Part shown: one piece after another, positions 1 to 8,635 of the stretch | Position numbering within the stretch: the stretch's first letter is position 1 | Layout: every line of letters begins with the position of its first letter | Origin: Desulfobulbus sp. | GTDB lineage: Bacteria > Pseudomonadota > Gammaproteobacteria > Burkholderiales > Rhodocyclaceae | NCBI GenBank assembly: GCA_009782025.1 | Contig: WQUQ01000329.1 | Span: 1 to 8,635, forward strand | Direction: 5' to 3' | DNA length: 8,635 bases | Made by a program: the position numbers and the translations under genes | The notes under the pieces: generated by a model | Databases searched by the model: none | Seen by the model: only the letters and a program-made list of their open reading frames with translations | What the model was told of the DNA's origin: nothing

Positions 1-1
1 C

Positions 2-166
2 CACTACTACGGCGTCAGCGCCGCGCAGCTGGGGCCGGAGCAGGCGGCGCGGCTGGCCGGCATGGTGCCGAATCCGCGCTATTACGACAACCATCGCAAC
101 GCGCCGGGGCTGGCGAAAAAGAGTGCCATCATCCTCGGGCGCATGCCGATGGCCGAGGTGCCCTGA
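2..166 (+). CDS. mtgA: Monofunctional peptidoglycan glycosyltransferase, C-terminal end (partial)
   Basis: Only the last 54 codons are visible; the gene enters from the left edge in the phase beginning at base 2 and ends at a TGA. The peptide carries the pattern E-Q-A-A-R-L-A-G-M-V-P-N-P-R-Y-Y followed by an Arg/Lys-rich helix ending in ILGRM. This matches the C-terminal end of GT51 glycosyltransferase domains, which polymerise lipid II into glycan strands on the outer face of the inner membrane. Bifunctional class A PBPs continue into a transpeptidase domain at this point. Here the frame stops about 24 residues after the PNP motif, so a monofunctional MtgA is more likely than PBP1. The catalytic Glu residues lie outside the window. 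The family call rests on a short segment, so the symbol is probable, not certain. Confidence 0.62.
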   Translation, partial: HYYGVSAAQLGPEQAARLAGMVPNPRYYDNHRNAPGLAKKSAIILGRMPMAEVP

Positions 167-203
167 CGACAGGCGCCAAACAGATACAGCGCACCCGCGC
201 CAA

Positions 204-243
204 CCCGGTTTCCACTGTCCGAAAGTGAATTCCGGCAACCGGG
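204..243. repeat. Inverted repeat in the mtgA-atpI gap
   Basis: CCCGGTT at 204-210 is perfectly complementary to AACCGGG at 237-243. The 26-base loop contains a second short stem, CACT 213-216 with AGTG 224-227, so a branched or extended hairpin is possible. It lies 38 bases after the upstream stop codon and before the proposed atpI promoter. No T-tract follows, so it is not a classical intrinsic terminator. It may be a weak terminator, an mRNA 3'-end stabiliser or a protein site; the sequence does not decide. ATTCCGG also occurs as a direct repeat at 229-235 and 262-268. Confidence 0.35.
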
Positions 244-282
244 GGCAACTGCTTGATCGGCATTCCGGACTCCTGATTTTCA

Positions 283-312
283 TTGACGTAGAAACACGAG
301 ATCTTGTAGCAT
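283..312 (+). promoter_or_regulatory. Putative sigma70 promoter of the atp operon
   Basis: TTGACG at 283-288 matches five of six -35 consensus bases. An 18-base spacer leads to TAGCAT at 307-312 as a -10 candidate (four of six). An AT-rich stretch with TATAAA at 312-317 overlaps it, but at 23 bases from the -35 element that alternative spacing is too long. Transcription would begin near 319-321, giving a leader of about 35 bases before the atpI ATG. This is the only AT-rich promoter-like block in the 188-base gap and is placed as expected for the whole operon. It is a motif-only prediction. Confidence 0.45.
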
Positions 313-354
313 ATAAATCTGTGTGGCGCGTCCGGTCAACGATTGCAAGGCACC

Positions 355-696
355 ATGTTCAAGGCGATTTATCTGCAGATTGGTGCGGCGGTGATAACGG
401 CAATCGGGGCTGGCGTGATCGTTGGGGCGCGGGGGGCTGTTTCGGTGGGGTTGGCGGCGTTGGCCGGCATTCTGCCCAATCTTTTCTTCGCCATCCGGCT
501 GACGATGATGGCTAATCGCCCCGGCGCTTCATACGCGGCGAATTTCTTCATCGGCGAGTTCCTGAAGATCGGCGCCACGATTGGATTACTGGCAATCGCC
601 GTCAAGGGGTATCCCGAGATGCACTGGCCCAGCTTGTTGATTGGCCTGGCGATTGTGTTGCATGCAGGTTTTATAGCGTTCTGGAAGAAGCCCTGA
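355..696 (+). CDS. atpI: ATP synthase subunit I (AtpI), assembly helper
   Basis: A 113-residue, strongly hydrophobic protein with four likely membrane helices at about residues 4-22, 27-48, 67-84 and 92-110. A conserved-looking PN (41-42) follows helix two, and GEFLK (G67, E68, K71) starts helix three, as in the ATP-synt_I family. AtpI is not a structural subunit; family studies link it to c-ring assembly or stability and in some bacteria to Mg2+ handling. It sits first in the operon, the standard position. I chose ATG 355, preceded by AAGG at 347-350, over an in-frame TTG at 343 that has no ribosome site. The short 4-base spacing suggests modest translation, consistent with a non-stoichiometric helper. 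The stop is 2 bases before atpB. Confidence 0.88.
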   Translation: MFKAIYLQIGAAVITAIGAGVIVGARGAVSVGLAALAGILPNLFFAIRLTMMANRPGASYAANFFIGEFLKIGATIGLLAIAVKGYPEMHWPSLLIGLAIVLHAGFIAFWKKP

Positions 697-698
697 TT

Positions 699-1565
699 AT
701 GTCTACCGCAGGCCACGAAACAGCAGCAAACGCGCCGACCGCCGGCGAGTACATCGTTCACCACCTGACGCAGTGGAATACCAGCGGCCACGCGCAGAAG
801 AACGTGATCGACTTCAGCATCATCAATATCGACACGATGATCTTTTCCATCCTGATTGGCGCGCTCGGCTTGTTTGTCATGTGGCGCGTCGCCAGGAGCG
901 TCACTTCCGGCGTCCCGGGGCGCTTGCAGGCAGCGGTCGAAATCGTGCTCGAAATGGTCAACGACCAGGCCAAGGGCATCGTCCATAGCGCTGAATCGCG
1001 CAAATTCGTTGGCCCGCTGGCGCTGACCGTGTTCGTCTGGATCTTCCTGATGAACGCCATGGACCTCTTGCCGGTCGATCTCCTGCCCATGCTGTGGCAG
1101 CTCGTCACCGGCAATGAGCACGCCTATATGCGCGTCGTCGCCACGGCCGACCTCAACGCCACCCTGGGCATGTCGGTCGGCGTGCTGCTCGTCTGCCTCT
1201 ACTACAACGTCAAGATCAAGGGTGTGAGCGGCTGGGTGCACGAATTGTTCACCGCGCCCTTCGGTAGCCATCCACTGCTCTACCCCCTCAACTTCGCCAT
1301 GCAGATCATCGAGTTTCTGGCCAAAACCATCTCCCACGGCATGCGACTGTTCGGCAACATGTATGCCGGCGAACTGATCTTCATGCTGATCGCGCTGATG
1401 GGTGCCGCCTGGAGCGTCAGCGCCACTGGCGTCTCACTGTTTATTGGCCATGTTCTTGCCGGTTCGGCGTGGGCCATCTTCCATATCCTGATCGTCACGC
1501 TGCAAGCCTTCATCTTCATGATGCTGACCCTGGTTTATATCGGTCAGGCGCATGAAGCTCACTGA
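699..1565 (+). CDS. atpB: F1Fo ATP synthase subunit a
   Basis: A 288-residue integral membrane protein that forms the two proton half-channels against the c-ring. The subunit-a signature SHGMRLFGNM lies at 212-221. R216 corresponds to the essential E. coli Arg210, E225 to Glu219, and H262/Q269 to His245/Gln252, so the full proton-path set is present. Hydrophobic segments are visible near 46-62, 103-121, 153-170, 222-238 and a long stretch from 244 to 281. The N-terminal 40 residues are polar and the last residues AHEAH are polar, like other Proteobacterial a subunits. The start follows atpI by 2 bases, with GGAAG at 683-687 inside the end of atpI as a possible ribosome site, suggesting translational coupling. 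No truncation or substitution of key residues was seen. Confidence 0.98.
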   Translation: MSTAGHETAANAPTAGEYIVHHLTQWNTSGHAQKNVIDFSIINIDTMIFSILIGALGLFVMWRVARSVTSGVPGRLQAAVEIVLEMVNDQAKGIVHSAESRKFVGPLALTVFVWIFLMNAMDLLPVDLLPMLWQLVTGNEHAYMRVVATADLNATLGMSVGVLLVCLYYNVKIKGVSGWVHELFTAPFGSHPLLYPLNFAMQIIEFLAKTISHGMRLFGNMYAGELIFMLIALMGAAWSVSATGVSLFIGHVLAGSAWAIFHILIVTLQAFIFMMLTLVYIGQAHEAH

Positions 1566-1570
1566 TGTCG

Positions 1571-1866
<296 letters not shown>

Positions 1867-1904
1867 TCGGTCCTCGCCGATTCCACTTTTAGAGGACTGA
1901 TACC

Positions 1905-2375
1905 GTGAATCTGAACGCAACGTTGTTTGCACAGCTCGTTGTGTTCTTCATTTTGGCGTGGGTCACGATGCAATTCATCTGGCCCCCCATTGTGAAGGCG
2001 CTCGACGAGCGTGCGAAGAAGATCGCGGATGGACTGGCTGCCGCCGAGCGCGGCAAGCATGATCTCGCACTGGCCACCAAGCGCTCCACGGAGTCTCTCC
2101 GCGAAGGCAAGGAAAAGGCTGCCGAACTGATCGCCAACGCCGAAAAGCGTGCCGCTCAGGTCATCGAGGAAGCGAAGGTGGCGGCCAAGGCCGAAGCCGA
2201 TCGCATCGTCGCCGGCGCCCAGGCTGAAATCGACCAGGAAGCTGTCCGGGCCAAGGAACAACTGCGCGAGCAAGTCTCGGCGCTGGTTGTTGCTGGCGCC
2301 GAGAAAATCCTGCGCCGCGAGATCAACGCCCAGGCCCATGCCGATATTCTGGCCACGATCAAACAGGATCTGTGA
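1905..2375 (+). CDS. atpF: F1Fo ATP synthase subunit b (peripheral stalk)
   Basis: A 156-residue protein, the same length as E. coli b and beginning with the same MNLNAT. One membrane helix spans about residues 5-25, followed by the conserved WPP (26-28). The rest is a charged, Ala-rich helix (about 30-125) typical of the right-handed coiled coil of the b dimer, which holds the alpha3beta3 head still against rotor torque. The segment [18 protein letters not shown] (123-140) is the delta-binding C-terminal region. The start is GTG at 1905, with AGAGGA at 1891-1896 8 bases upstream; the MNLNAT match supports it. There is a single b gene and no b' paralogue, so a homodimer is expected. The stop TGA lies 5 bases before the atpH ATG. 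Confidence 0.97.
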   Translation: MNLNATLFAQLVVFFILAWVTMQFIWPPIVKALDERAKKIADGLAAAERGKHDLALATKRSTESLREGKEKAAELIANAEKRAAQVIEEAKVAAKAEADRIVAGAQAEIDQEAVRAKEQLREQVSALVVAGAEKILRREINAQAHADILATIKQDL

Positions 2376-2380
2376 CGCTT

Positions 2381-2926
2381 ATGGCTGAATCTGTCACCAT
2401 CGCCCGCCCCTATGCCGAGGCCGTGTACCGCATCGCCCAGCAAGCCGGGGCACAGGCTGTCTGGTCTGCGCGCCTTCAGCGCCTGGCCCTGGTCGCCCAG
2501 GACGGGGACATGGCCGCGGTCATGGGCAATCCCCGGCTTTCCGTCGAGCAGGTTGCCAATCTGTTCATCTCCCTGTCCGAGGAAAAGGGCAAAGACGGGG
2601 ATGCGACCCTCGGCAACTTCATTCGCACCCTCGCAGAAAACCGGCGCCTCGTCCTCCTGCCGGAGATTTCCCGGCTTTTCGAACTGGCCAGGAGCCAGGA
2701 AGAAGGGGTCAAGGAGGCGGTGGTGTATTCGGCATTTCCCATCGACGACAGCCAGGTGGCTTCCCTGATGCAACAGTTGGAGCCGCGCTTTGCGACCCGT
2801 CTCAGCGCCCGCGTCGAAATCGACCCGAGCCTGATCGGCGGCGTGAAGGTCGCTGTCGGCGACCAGGTGCTGGATGCTTCAGTGCGCGGCAAACTCGACG
2901 CGATGGCCGTGGCGCTGAACAACTAG
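2381..2926 (+). CDS. atpH: F1Fo ATP synthase subunit delta
   Basis: A 181-residue soluble protein that caps the F1 head and joins the alpha N-termini to the b stalk. The N-terminal helical domain begins ESVTIARPYAEAVYRIA (residues 3-19). The C-terminal OSCP/delta signature DPSLIGGVKVAVGD lies at 148-161 and is followed by VLDASVRGKL. I chose ATG 2381 because family members normally begin M-A-E-x-x-T-I-A-R-P-Y-A. An in-frame GTG at 2372 overlaps the atpF stop, but AGGA at 2365-2368 sits only 3 bases before it, too close. For ATG 2381 the same site is 12 bases away, which is long, so initiation probably depends on coupling to atpF. The stop codon TAG overlaps the ribosome site of atpA. Confidence 0.96.
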   Translation: MAESVTIARPYAEAVYRIAQQAGAQAVWSARLQRLALVAQDGDMAAVMGNPRLSVEQVANLFISLSEEKGKDGDATLGNFIRTLAENRRLVLLPEISRLFELARSQEEGVKEAVVYSAFPIDDSQVASLMQQLEPRFATRLSARVEIDPSLIGGVKVAVGDQVLDASVRGKLDAMAVALNN

Positions 2927-2935
2927 GAGAATTTC

Positions 2936-4474
2936 ATGCAGTTGAATCCTTCCGAAATTTCTGAACTGATCAAGAGCAAGATCCAGAACCTGCAAGGCGC
3001 ATCGGAAGTGCGCACGCAGGGCACCGTGGTCTCCGTCACCGACGGCATCTGCCGCGTGCACGGCCTGCAGGATGTCATGCAGGGCGAAATGCTCGAATTC
3101 CCCGACAATACCTTCGGCATGGCGCTCAATCTCGAGCGCGATTCCGTCGGCGTCGTGGTTCTGGGTGAATACGAGCACATTTCCGAAGGCGACGTGGTCA
3201 AGACCACCGGCCGCATTCTGGAAGTTCCCGTCGGCCCCGAACTGCTCGGCCGCGTGGTCAATTCCCTCGGCCAGCCGATCGACGGCAAAGGCCCGATCAA
3301 CGCCAAGCTGACTGACAAGATCGAAAAGGTCGCGCCGGGCGTCATCTGGCGCAAATCCGTGTCGCAGCCGGTGCAGACCGGTCTGAAGTGCGTGGACTCC
3401 ATGGTCCCCGTCGGCCGCGGCCAGCGCGAGTTGATCATTGGTGACCGCCAGACCGGCAAGACCGCCGTCGCTACCGACACCATCATCAACCAGAAGGGCA
3501 AGAACCTCTTCTGCGTCTATGTCGCCGTCGGCCAGAAGGCATCGACCATCGCCAACGTCGTCAGGAAGCTCGAAGAGCACGGCGCCATGGAATACACCAT
3601 CGTCGTCGCCGCCTCTGCCTCCGAATCCGCCGCCTTGCAGTACATCGCGCCGTATGCCGGATGCACCATGGGCGAGTATTTCCGCGACCGCGGCCAGGAT
3701 GCCCTCATCATTTATGACGATTTGACCAAGCAGGCCTGGGGTTACCGCCAGGTTTCCTTGCTGCTGCGCCGTCCGCCGGGCCGCGAAGCCTATCCGGGCG
3801 ACGTGTTCTATCTCCACTCCCGCCTCCTGGAGCGCGCCGCCCGCGTGTCCGAGGCATGGGTCGAGCGCTTCACCAATGGCGAAGTCAAGGGCAAGACCGG
3901 TTCGCTGACGGCGCTGCCGGTGATCGAAACGCAGGCCGGCGACGTCTCCGCCTTCGTGCCGACCAACGTCATCTCCATCACCGACGGCCAGATCTTCCTG
4001 GAAACCGACCTCTTCAACGCCGGCATCCGCCCCGCCATCAACGCCGGTATCTCGGTGTCGCGCGTCGGCGGCGCCGCCCAGACCAAGATCATCAAGAAGC
4101 TCGGCGGCGGCGTCCGTCTGGCGCTGGCCCAGTACCGCGAACTGGCGGCCTTCGCGCAGTTTGCTTCCGATCTCGACGAGGCGACCAGAAAGCAGCTCGA
4201 GCGCGGCCGCCTGGTGACCGAGTTGATGAAGCAGCCGCAATACGCGCCGATGAGCATTTCCGAAATGGCCGTCACGCTGTACGCAGCCGACAAGGGCTAT
4301 TTCGACGATGTCGAAGTCAAGCGCGCGCTGGAATGCGAAAAGGCGATGATCAGCTACCTCAAGACCCACTGCGCCGACGTCATGAACACCATGGAGTCGA
4401 CCGCCGACCTCTCCGCCGATAGCGAGAAGGCTCTGGCTGCCGGCATCCAGGCTTTCAAGAGCACTTGGGCCTGA
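2936..4474 (+). CDS. atpA: F1 ATP synthase subunit alpha
   Basis: A 512-residue subunit (E. coli 513) that alternates with beta in the hexameric head and holds non-exchanging nucleotide. Domains are an N-terminal beta barrel (about 25-95), a RecA-like nucleotide domain (about 96-375) and a helical C-terminal domain. The Walker A GDRQTGKT is at 169-176, the same numbers as E. coli. The signature [10 protein letters not shown] is at 366-375, followed by R376, the arginine finger that reaches the beta catalytic site. The [12 protein letters not shown] segment (261-272) has Trp where E. coli has Val, as I recall for other betaproteobacteria, and Gly where Ala is usual; this is a mild change. AGGAGA at 2925-2930, 5 bases before the ATG, overlaps the atpH stop, indicating tight coupling. 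Confidence 0.99.
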   Translation: MQLNPSEISELIKSKIQNLQGASEVRTQGTVVSVTDGICRVHGLQDVMQGEMLEFPDNTFGMALNLERDSVGVVVLGEYEHISEGDVVKTTGRILEVPVGPELLGRVVNSLGQPIDGKGPINAKLTDKIEKVAPGVIWRKSVSQPVQTGLKCVDSMVPVGRGQRELIIGDRQTGKTAVATDTIINQKGKNLFCVYVAVGQKASTIANVVRKLEEHGAMEYTIVVAASASESAALQYIAPYAGCTMGEYFRDRGQDALIIYDDLTKQAWGYRQVSLLLRRPPGREAYPGDVFYLHSRLLERAARVSEAWVERFTNGEVKGKTGSLTALPVIETQAGDVSAFVPTNVISITDGQIFLETDLFNAGIRPAINAGISVSRVGGAAQTKIIKKLGGGVRLALAQYRELAAFAQFASDLDEATRKQLERGRLVTELMKQPQYAPMSISEMAVTLYAADKGYFDDVEVKRALECEKAMISYLKTHCADVMNTMESTADLSADSEKALAAGIQAFKSTWA

Positions 4475-4489
4475 TCCAGGAGGAACGCC

Positions 4490-6785
<2,296 letters not shown>

Positions 6786-6800
6786 GCATAGGAGCCAGCC

Positions 6801-7226
6801 ATGGTTATGACTGTTCATTGTGATGTCGTCAGCGCCGAGGAGTCGATCTTCTCCGGCGTGGTGGAAATGGCGGTGTTTCCCGGCGAAGCCGGGGAACTCG
6901 GCATCCTGCCCCGGCACACGCCCCTGCTGACGCGCATCAAACCCGGCACCATTCGCCTGAAGACGCCGGATCAAGGCGACTTCGAGTTGGTCTATGTCTC
7001 CGGCGGCATGCTGGAAGTGCAGCCGGACATGATTACGGTGCTTGCCGATACGGCAATCCGCGCCCGTGATCTGGATGAAGCCAAGGCGCTGGAAGCCAAG
7101 AAACGCGCCGAGGAGGCCCTTGCCAACCAGAAGGCCGGTATGGATTACGCCAAGGCGCAGGCCGAACTGGCGCAAGCCATCGCCCAGATTCAGGCCATTC
7201 AGCGTCTGCGCAAGCATATGCACTGA
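6801..7226 (+). CDS. atpC: F1 ATP synthase subunit epsilon
   Basis: A 141-residue protein with an N-terminal beta-sandwich (about 1-87) and a C-terminal two-helix domain (about 88-141). The first part carries SAEESIFSG (11-19), [18 protein letters not shown] (26-43) and [11 protein letters not shown]. The second is Ala/Glu/Lys-rich. Epsilon binds gamma and the c-ring, and in bacteria its helical arm can extend to inhibit ATP hydrolysis; both helices are present. ATG 6801 is chosen over ATG 6807 because AGGAG at 6790-6794 is 6 bases away, against 12 for the second, and because MxMTxHxDVVSAEE is the usual start. It is the last atp gene and is followed by a terminator. Confidence 0.97.
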   Translation: MVMTVHCDVVSAEESIFSGVVEMAVFPGEAGELGILPRHTPLLTRIKPGTIRLKTPDQGDFELVYVSGGMLEVQPDMITVLADTAIRARDLDEAKALEAKKRAEEALANQKAGMDYAKAQAELAQAIAQIQAIQRLRKHMH

Positions 7227-7244
7227 GCGCATTGCTCGGAAAAC

Positions 7245-7273
7245 AAAAAGGGCAGCTACGGCTGCCTTTTTTT
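7245..7273 (+). terminator. Intrinsic terminator of the atp operon
   Basis: GGCAGC at 7251-7256 pairs perfectly with GCTGCC at 7261-7266 around the loop TACG, and seven T follow (7267-7273). An A-run at 7245-7249 and G7250 can extend pairing with the T-tract. In RNA the loop is C-UACG-G, a member of the very stable UNCG tetraloops. It starts 18 bases after the atpC stop and fits a rho-independent terminator for the operon. Confidence 0.9.
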
Positions 7274-7304
7274 ACAAACGGCTGAATCAATCGCCTTTGA
7301 ACCC

Positions 7305-7877
7305 GTGCCCCGCCCCCTGACGGCTACAGATTTTCTCGCCGATGCGCCCAGCGTCGCCCAGGCGTTGATCGGCACCACGCTGCTGGTCGATGGCATCGGC
7401 GGCCTCATCGTCGAGACAGAAGCCTATGACCGCAGCGATCCGGCATCGCACAGTCATCGCGGCCAGACGCCGCGCAACGCCATCATGTTTGGCCCGCCGG
7501 GGCGAGCCTATGTGTACCTCAGCTATGGTATTCATTGGTGCCTGAATTTCGTCTGCCGCGAAACCGGACACGGCGCAGGAGTGCTGATTCGCAGCGTGCA
7601 GCCGCTACAGGGTCTGGAAATCATGCGCCGGCGTCGCGGCGTACAGGACGAGCGCCTGTTGTGCGCCGGCCCCGGTCGCGTCGGGCAGGCGCTCGCTATC
7701 GGCCCGGCGCACAATGGCCTCCCACTGAATGCACCGCCATTTGCCGTGCTTGCTCCTCCTGCCGATGCGCCCGTCGTGCAGATCGTCAGCGGCCCGCGCA
7801 TCGGCATCAGCAAAGCCGTCGATTTACCCTGGCGCTTTGGCCTGGCTGGATCGCGCTATCTCAGTCGACGGTTTTGA
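7305..7877 (+). CDS. mpg: 3-methyladenine DNA glycosylase, Aag/Mpg family
   Basis: A 190-residue monofunctional base-excision enzyme that removes alkylated and deaminated purines such as 3-methyladenine and hypoxanthine. By comparison with human AAG, E39 in VETEAY is the water-activating Glu125, Y41 is the base-stacking Tyr127, and H49 is His136. Y71 in YVYLSYG is the intercalating Tyr159, N81 is Asn169, and R96 in VLIRSVQP is Arg182. The conserved [11 protein letters not shown] follows at 120-130. The end, [15 protein letters not shown], is a normal family terminus. The start is GTG at 7305: no ATG, GTG or TTG lies upstream in frame before the atpC stop, and the next internal Met (M61) would lose the catalytic Glu. 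No Shine-Dalgarno is visible. The gene begins only 31 bases after the atp terminator and is probably not a planned operon member. Confidence 0.95.
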   Translation: MPRPLTATDFLADAPSVAQALIGTTLLVDGIGGLIVETEAYDRSDPASHSHRGQTPRNAIMFGPPGRAYVYLSYGIHWCLNFVCRETGHGAGVLIRSVQPLQGLEIMRRRRGVQDERLLCAGPGRVGQALAIGPAHNGLPLNAPPFAVLAPPADAPVVQIVSGPRIGISKAVDLPWRFGLAGSRYLSRRF

Positions 7878-7891
7878 TGGCGTTGCAGGTG

Positions 7892-7917
7892 ACTCCGTGC
7901 GCTGCGGAGTTTTCCTT
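7892..7917 (+). terminator. Probable intrinsic terminator of mpg
   Basis: ACTCCG at 7892-7897 pairs perfectly with CGGAGT at 7905-7910 around a 7-base loop, with TTTT at 7910-7913 and a further TT after CC. It lies 14 bases after the mpg stop, on the correct strand and in the correct order for a + strand terminator. The T-tract is short and interrupted, so its strength is uncertain. The opposite strand has no T-run after the hairpin, so it does not serve the convergent gene. Confidence 0.55.
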
Positions 7918-8023
7918 GACATCCACCAACCAGCGCAACAACTGGACGTGCAGGCCCGCTTCCTCAAAGGCGCCCGAATCCTGCCCGGATGGCGAGTGTA
8001 CTGCGACATGGGACGCATGGCGC

Positions 8024-8635
8024 TCAGAACGGCTTGGCGGGCCGAGCGGCATGCTTTCCGTGTTCATCCATCCACCTATCGAAATGCGGCGCCAGGTCGG
8101 GCGGCAAGGAAGCGCGAAAGTCATCGTCGAGCGGGTAGTGCGGCATGAATTGCCGTATTGTCTTGAGGAGCGCCAAGCCTTGATTTCGGTCTTTTGGCTT
8201 CTTCAGGGGATTTCGCTGGGGCTTTTCCGACATCCAGAGTTTGTGCAAGGCGAACCAGCGCGGGTCCGGCGCCACGATCCGGGCCGGCGTCTTGTCCCGG
8301 CCGCATACCACCTGATCGATCGGCTTGCCATGCAGCAGCCATTCTTGTTCCGGCATCGGGATTGGCGAAAAACCGATGGCGCTGGGCAGCGTCCCGACAC
8401 GTGAAGGAGCGATGAGAAGCTCAACCTCATAAGCATCCTTGTTCCTGGCCTGAAAGCTTCGTTCGGTATTGACGGTATAGGTGCCATCGACGCTCTTGAG
8501 CAGCGCCAGCAGGCTCACCGGCGCCCTGGACGACAGCGCCAGCACCGTTTTCTTGTCGAAAGCCGCCCAGGCGAGATCGAAATCTTCGGTCGCATCCATG
8601 CCAAGGGCGAAGCGGGCCGAAGCCTCAAGCTCGTA
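8024..8635 (-). CDS. GSU2403-like nucleotidyltransferase-fold protein, 5' end outside window (partial)
   Basis: On the - strand, 203 codons read in from the right edge to a TGA at 8026-8024. Numbering from the edge, TEDFDLAW gives a DxD pair (D18, D20), and YEVELL gives a third acid (E72). This is the metal-binding layout of the polymerase-beta nucleotidyltransferase superfamily. PDPRWFALHKL (124-134) and the ending FRASLPPDLAPHFDRWMDEHG resemble the NTP_transf_8/GSU2403-type family as I recall it. The ATG at 8599 is unlikely to be the true start: the frame stays open upstream to the edge (YELEASARFALG), and the G-S nucleotide-binding motif that precedes DxD in this fold must lie beyond it. 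The substrate and role are unknown. It converges with mpg, and no partner gene is visible. Confidence 0.6.
   Translation of the reverse strand, partial: YELEASARFALGMDATEDFDLAWAAFDKKTVLALSSRAPVSLLALLKSVDGTYTVNTERSFQARNKDAYEVELLIAPSRVGTLPSAIGFSPIPMPEQEWLLHGKPIDQVVCGRDKTPARIVAPDPRWFALHKLWMSEKPQRNPLKKPKDRNQGLALLKTIRQFMPHYPLDDDFRASLPPDLAPHFDRWMDEHGKHAARPAKPF

Noticed and set aside
261..280. TTGAT near 253 as an FNR/Anr-type half site before atpI
   Set aside because: No matching ATCAA half lies at the required spacing, so there is no support for an oxygen-responsive site.
369..1337. A 322-codon - strand frame opposite atpI and atpB
   Set aside because: It covers two recognised membrane-protein genes in antisense, and its composition is that of a shadow frame.
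2372..2380. GTG at 2372 overlapping the atpF stop as the atpH start
   Set aside because: The ribosome site is only 3 bases away and the family N-terminus matches the ATG at 2381.
3716..3751. QAWGYRQ in alpha instead of the E. coli QAVAYRQ as a functional oddity
   Set aside because: Trp at this place is, as far as I recall, common in betaproteobacterial alpha subunits, and Ala-to-Gly is mild; all catalytic residues are intact.
7729..8148. Possible frameshifted extension of mpg in the +1 frame
   Set aside because: Mpg already ends with the normal family terminus and is followed by a terminator hairpin, so no lost C-terminal part is needed.
7535..8404. A 289-codon + strand frame running from inside mpg across the gap and antisense to the nucleotidyltransferase gene
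   Set aside because: It overlaps two better-supported genes in other frames, and its Arg/Ser/Pro-rich translation shows no family motif.

Overview
This window is almost entirely a complete F1Fo ATP synthase (atp) operon from a GC-rich proteobacterium. The gene set and order is atpI-atpB-atpE-atpF-atpH-atpA-atpG-atpD-atpC, all on the + strand. Subunit lengths and motifs match the Proteobacterial type: 156-aa b subunit with an MNLNAT start, 512-aa alpha numbered almost like E. coli, and 82-aa c with a proton-binding Asp. N-terminal sequences such as [20 protein letters not shown] (alpha) and MxMTxHxDVVSAEE (epsilon) look betaproteobacterial. I infer a betaproteobacterium, perhaps Rhodocyclales or Nitrosomonadales, but cannot fix the genus.

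Layout. Bases 2-166 are the 3' end of a GT51 peptidoglycan glycosyltransferase, probably mtgA. Bases 167-354 are a non-coding leader with an inverted repeat and a plausible sigma70 promoter. Bases 355-7226 hold the nine atp genes, separated by 2-52 bases, most with clear Shine-Dalgarno sites. U-rich leaders precede atpE and atpD. A hairpin plus T-tract at 7245-7273 ends the operon. Bases 7305-7877 encode an Aag/Mpg-type 3-methyladenine DNA glycosylase with a GTG start and its own probable terminator at 7892-7917. Convergent to it, on the - strand from 8024 to the right edge, is the C-terminal part of a probable GSU2403-like (NTP_transf_8) nucleotidyltransferase-fold protein, cut by the window end.

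How the genes work together. AtpB, AtpE and AtpF form the membrane Fo part (a, c-ring, b stalk). AtpA, AtpD, AtpG, AtpH and AtpC form F1 (alpha, beta, gamma, delta, epsilon). AtpI is a small membrane helper for assembly. The catalytic and proton-path residues I checked are all present, so the enzyme should be functional and proton-coupled. The flanking genes are cell-wall synthesis, DNA base repair and an uncharacterised nucleotidyltransferase-like protein; nothing suggests a functional link to the ATP synthase.

I found no mobile element, CRISPR array, RNA gene or convincing novel system. The findings are modest: flanking gene context, translation-initiation features, the unusual start of mpg, the truncated nucleotidyltransferase and one weak antisense small-ORF candidate.
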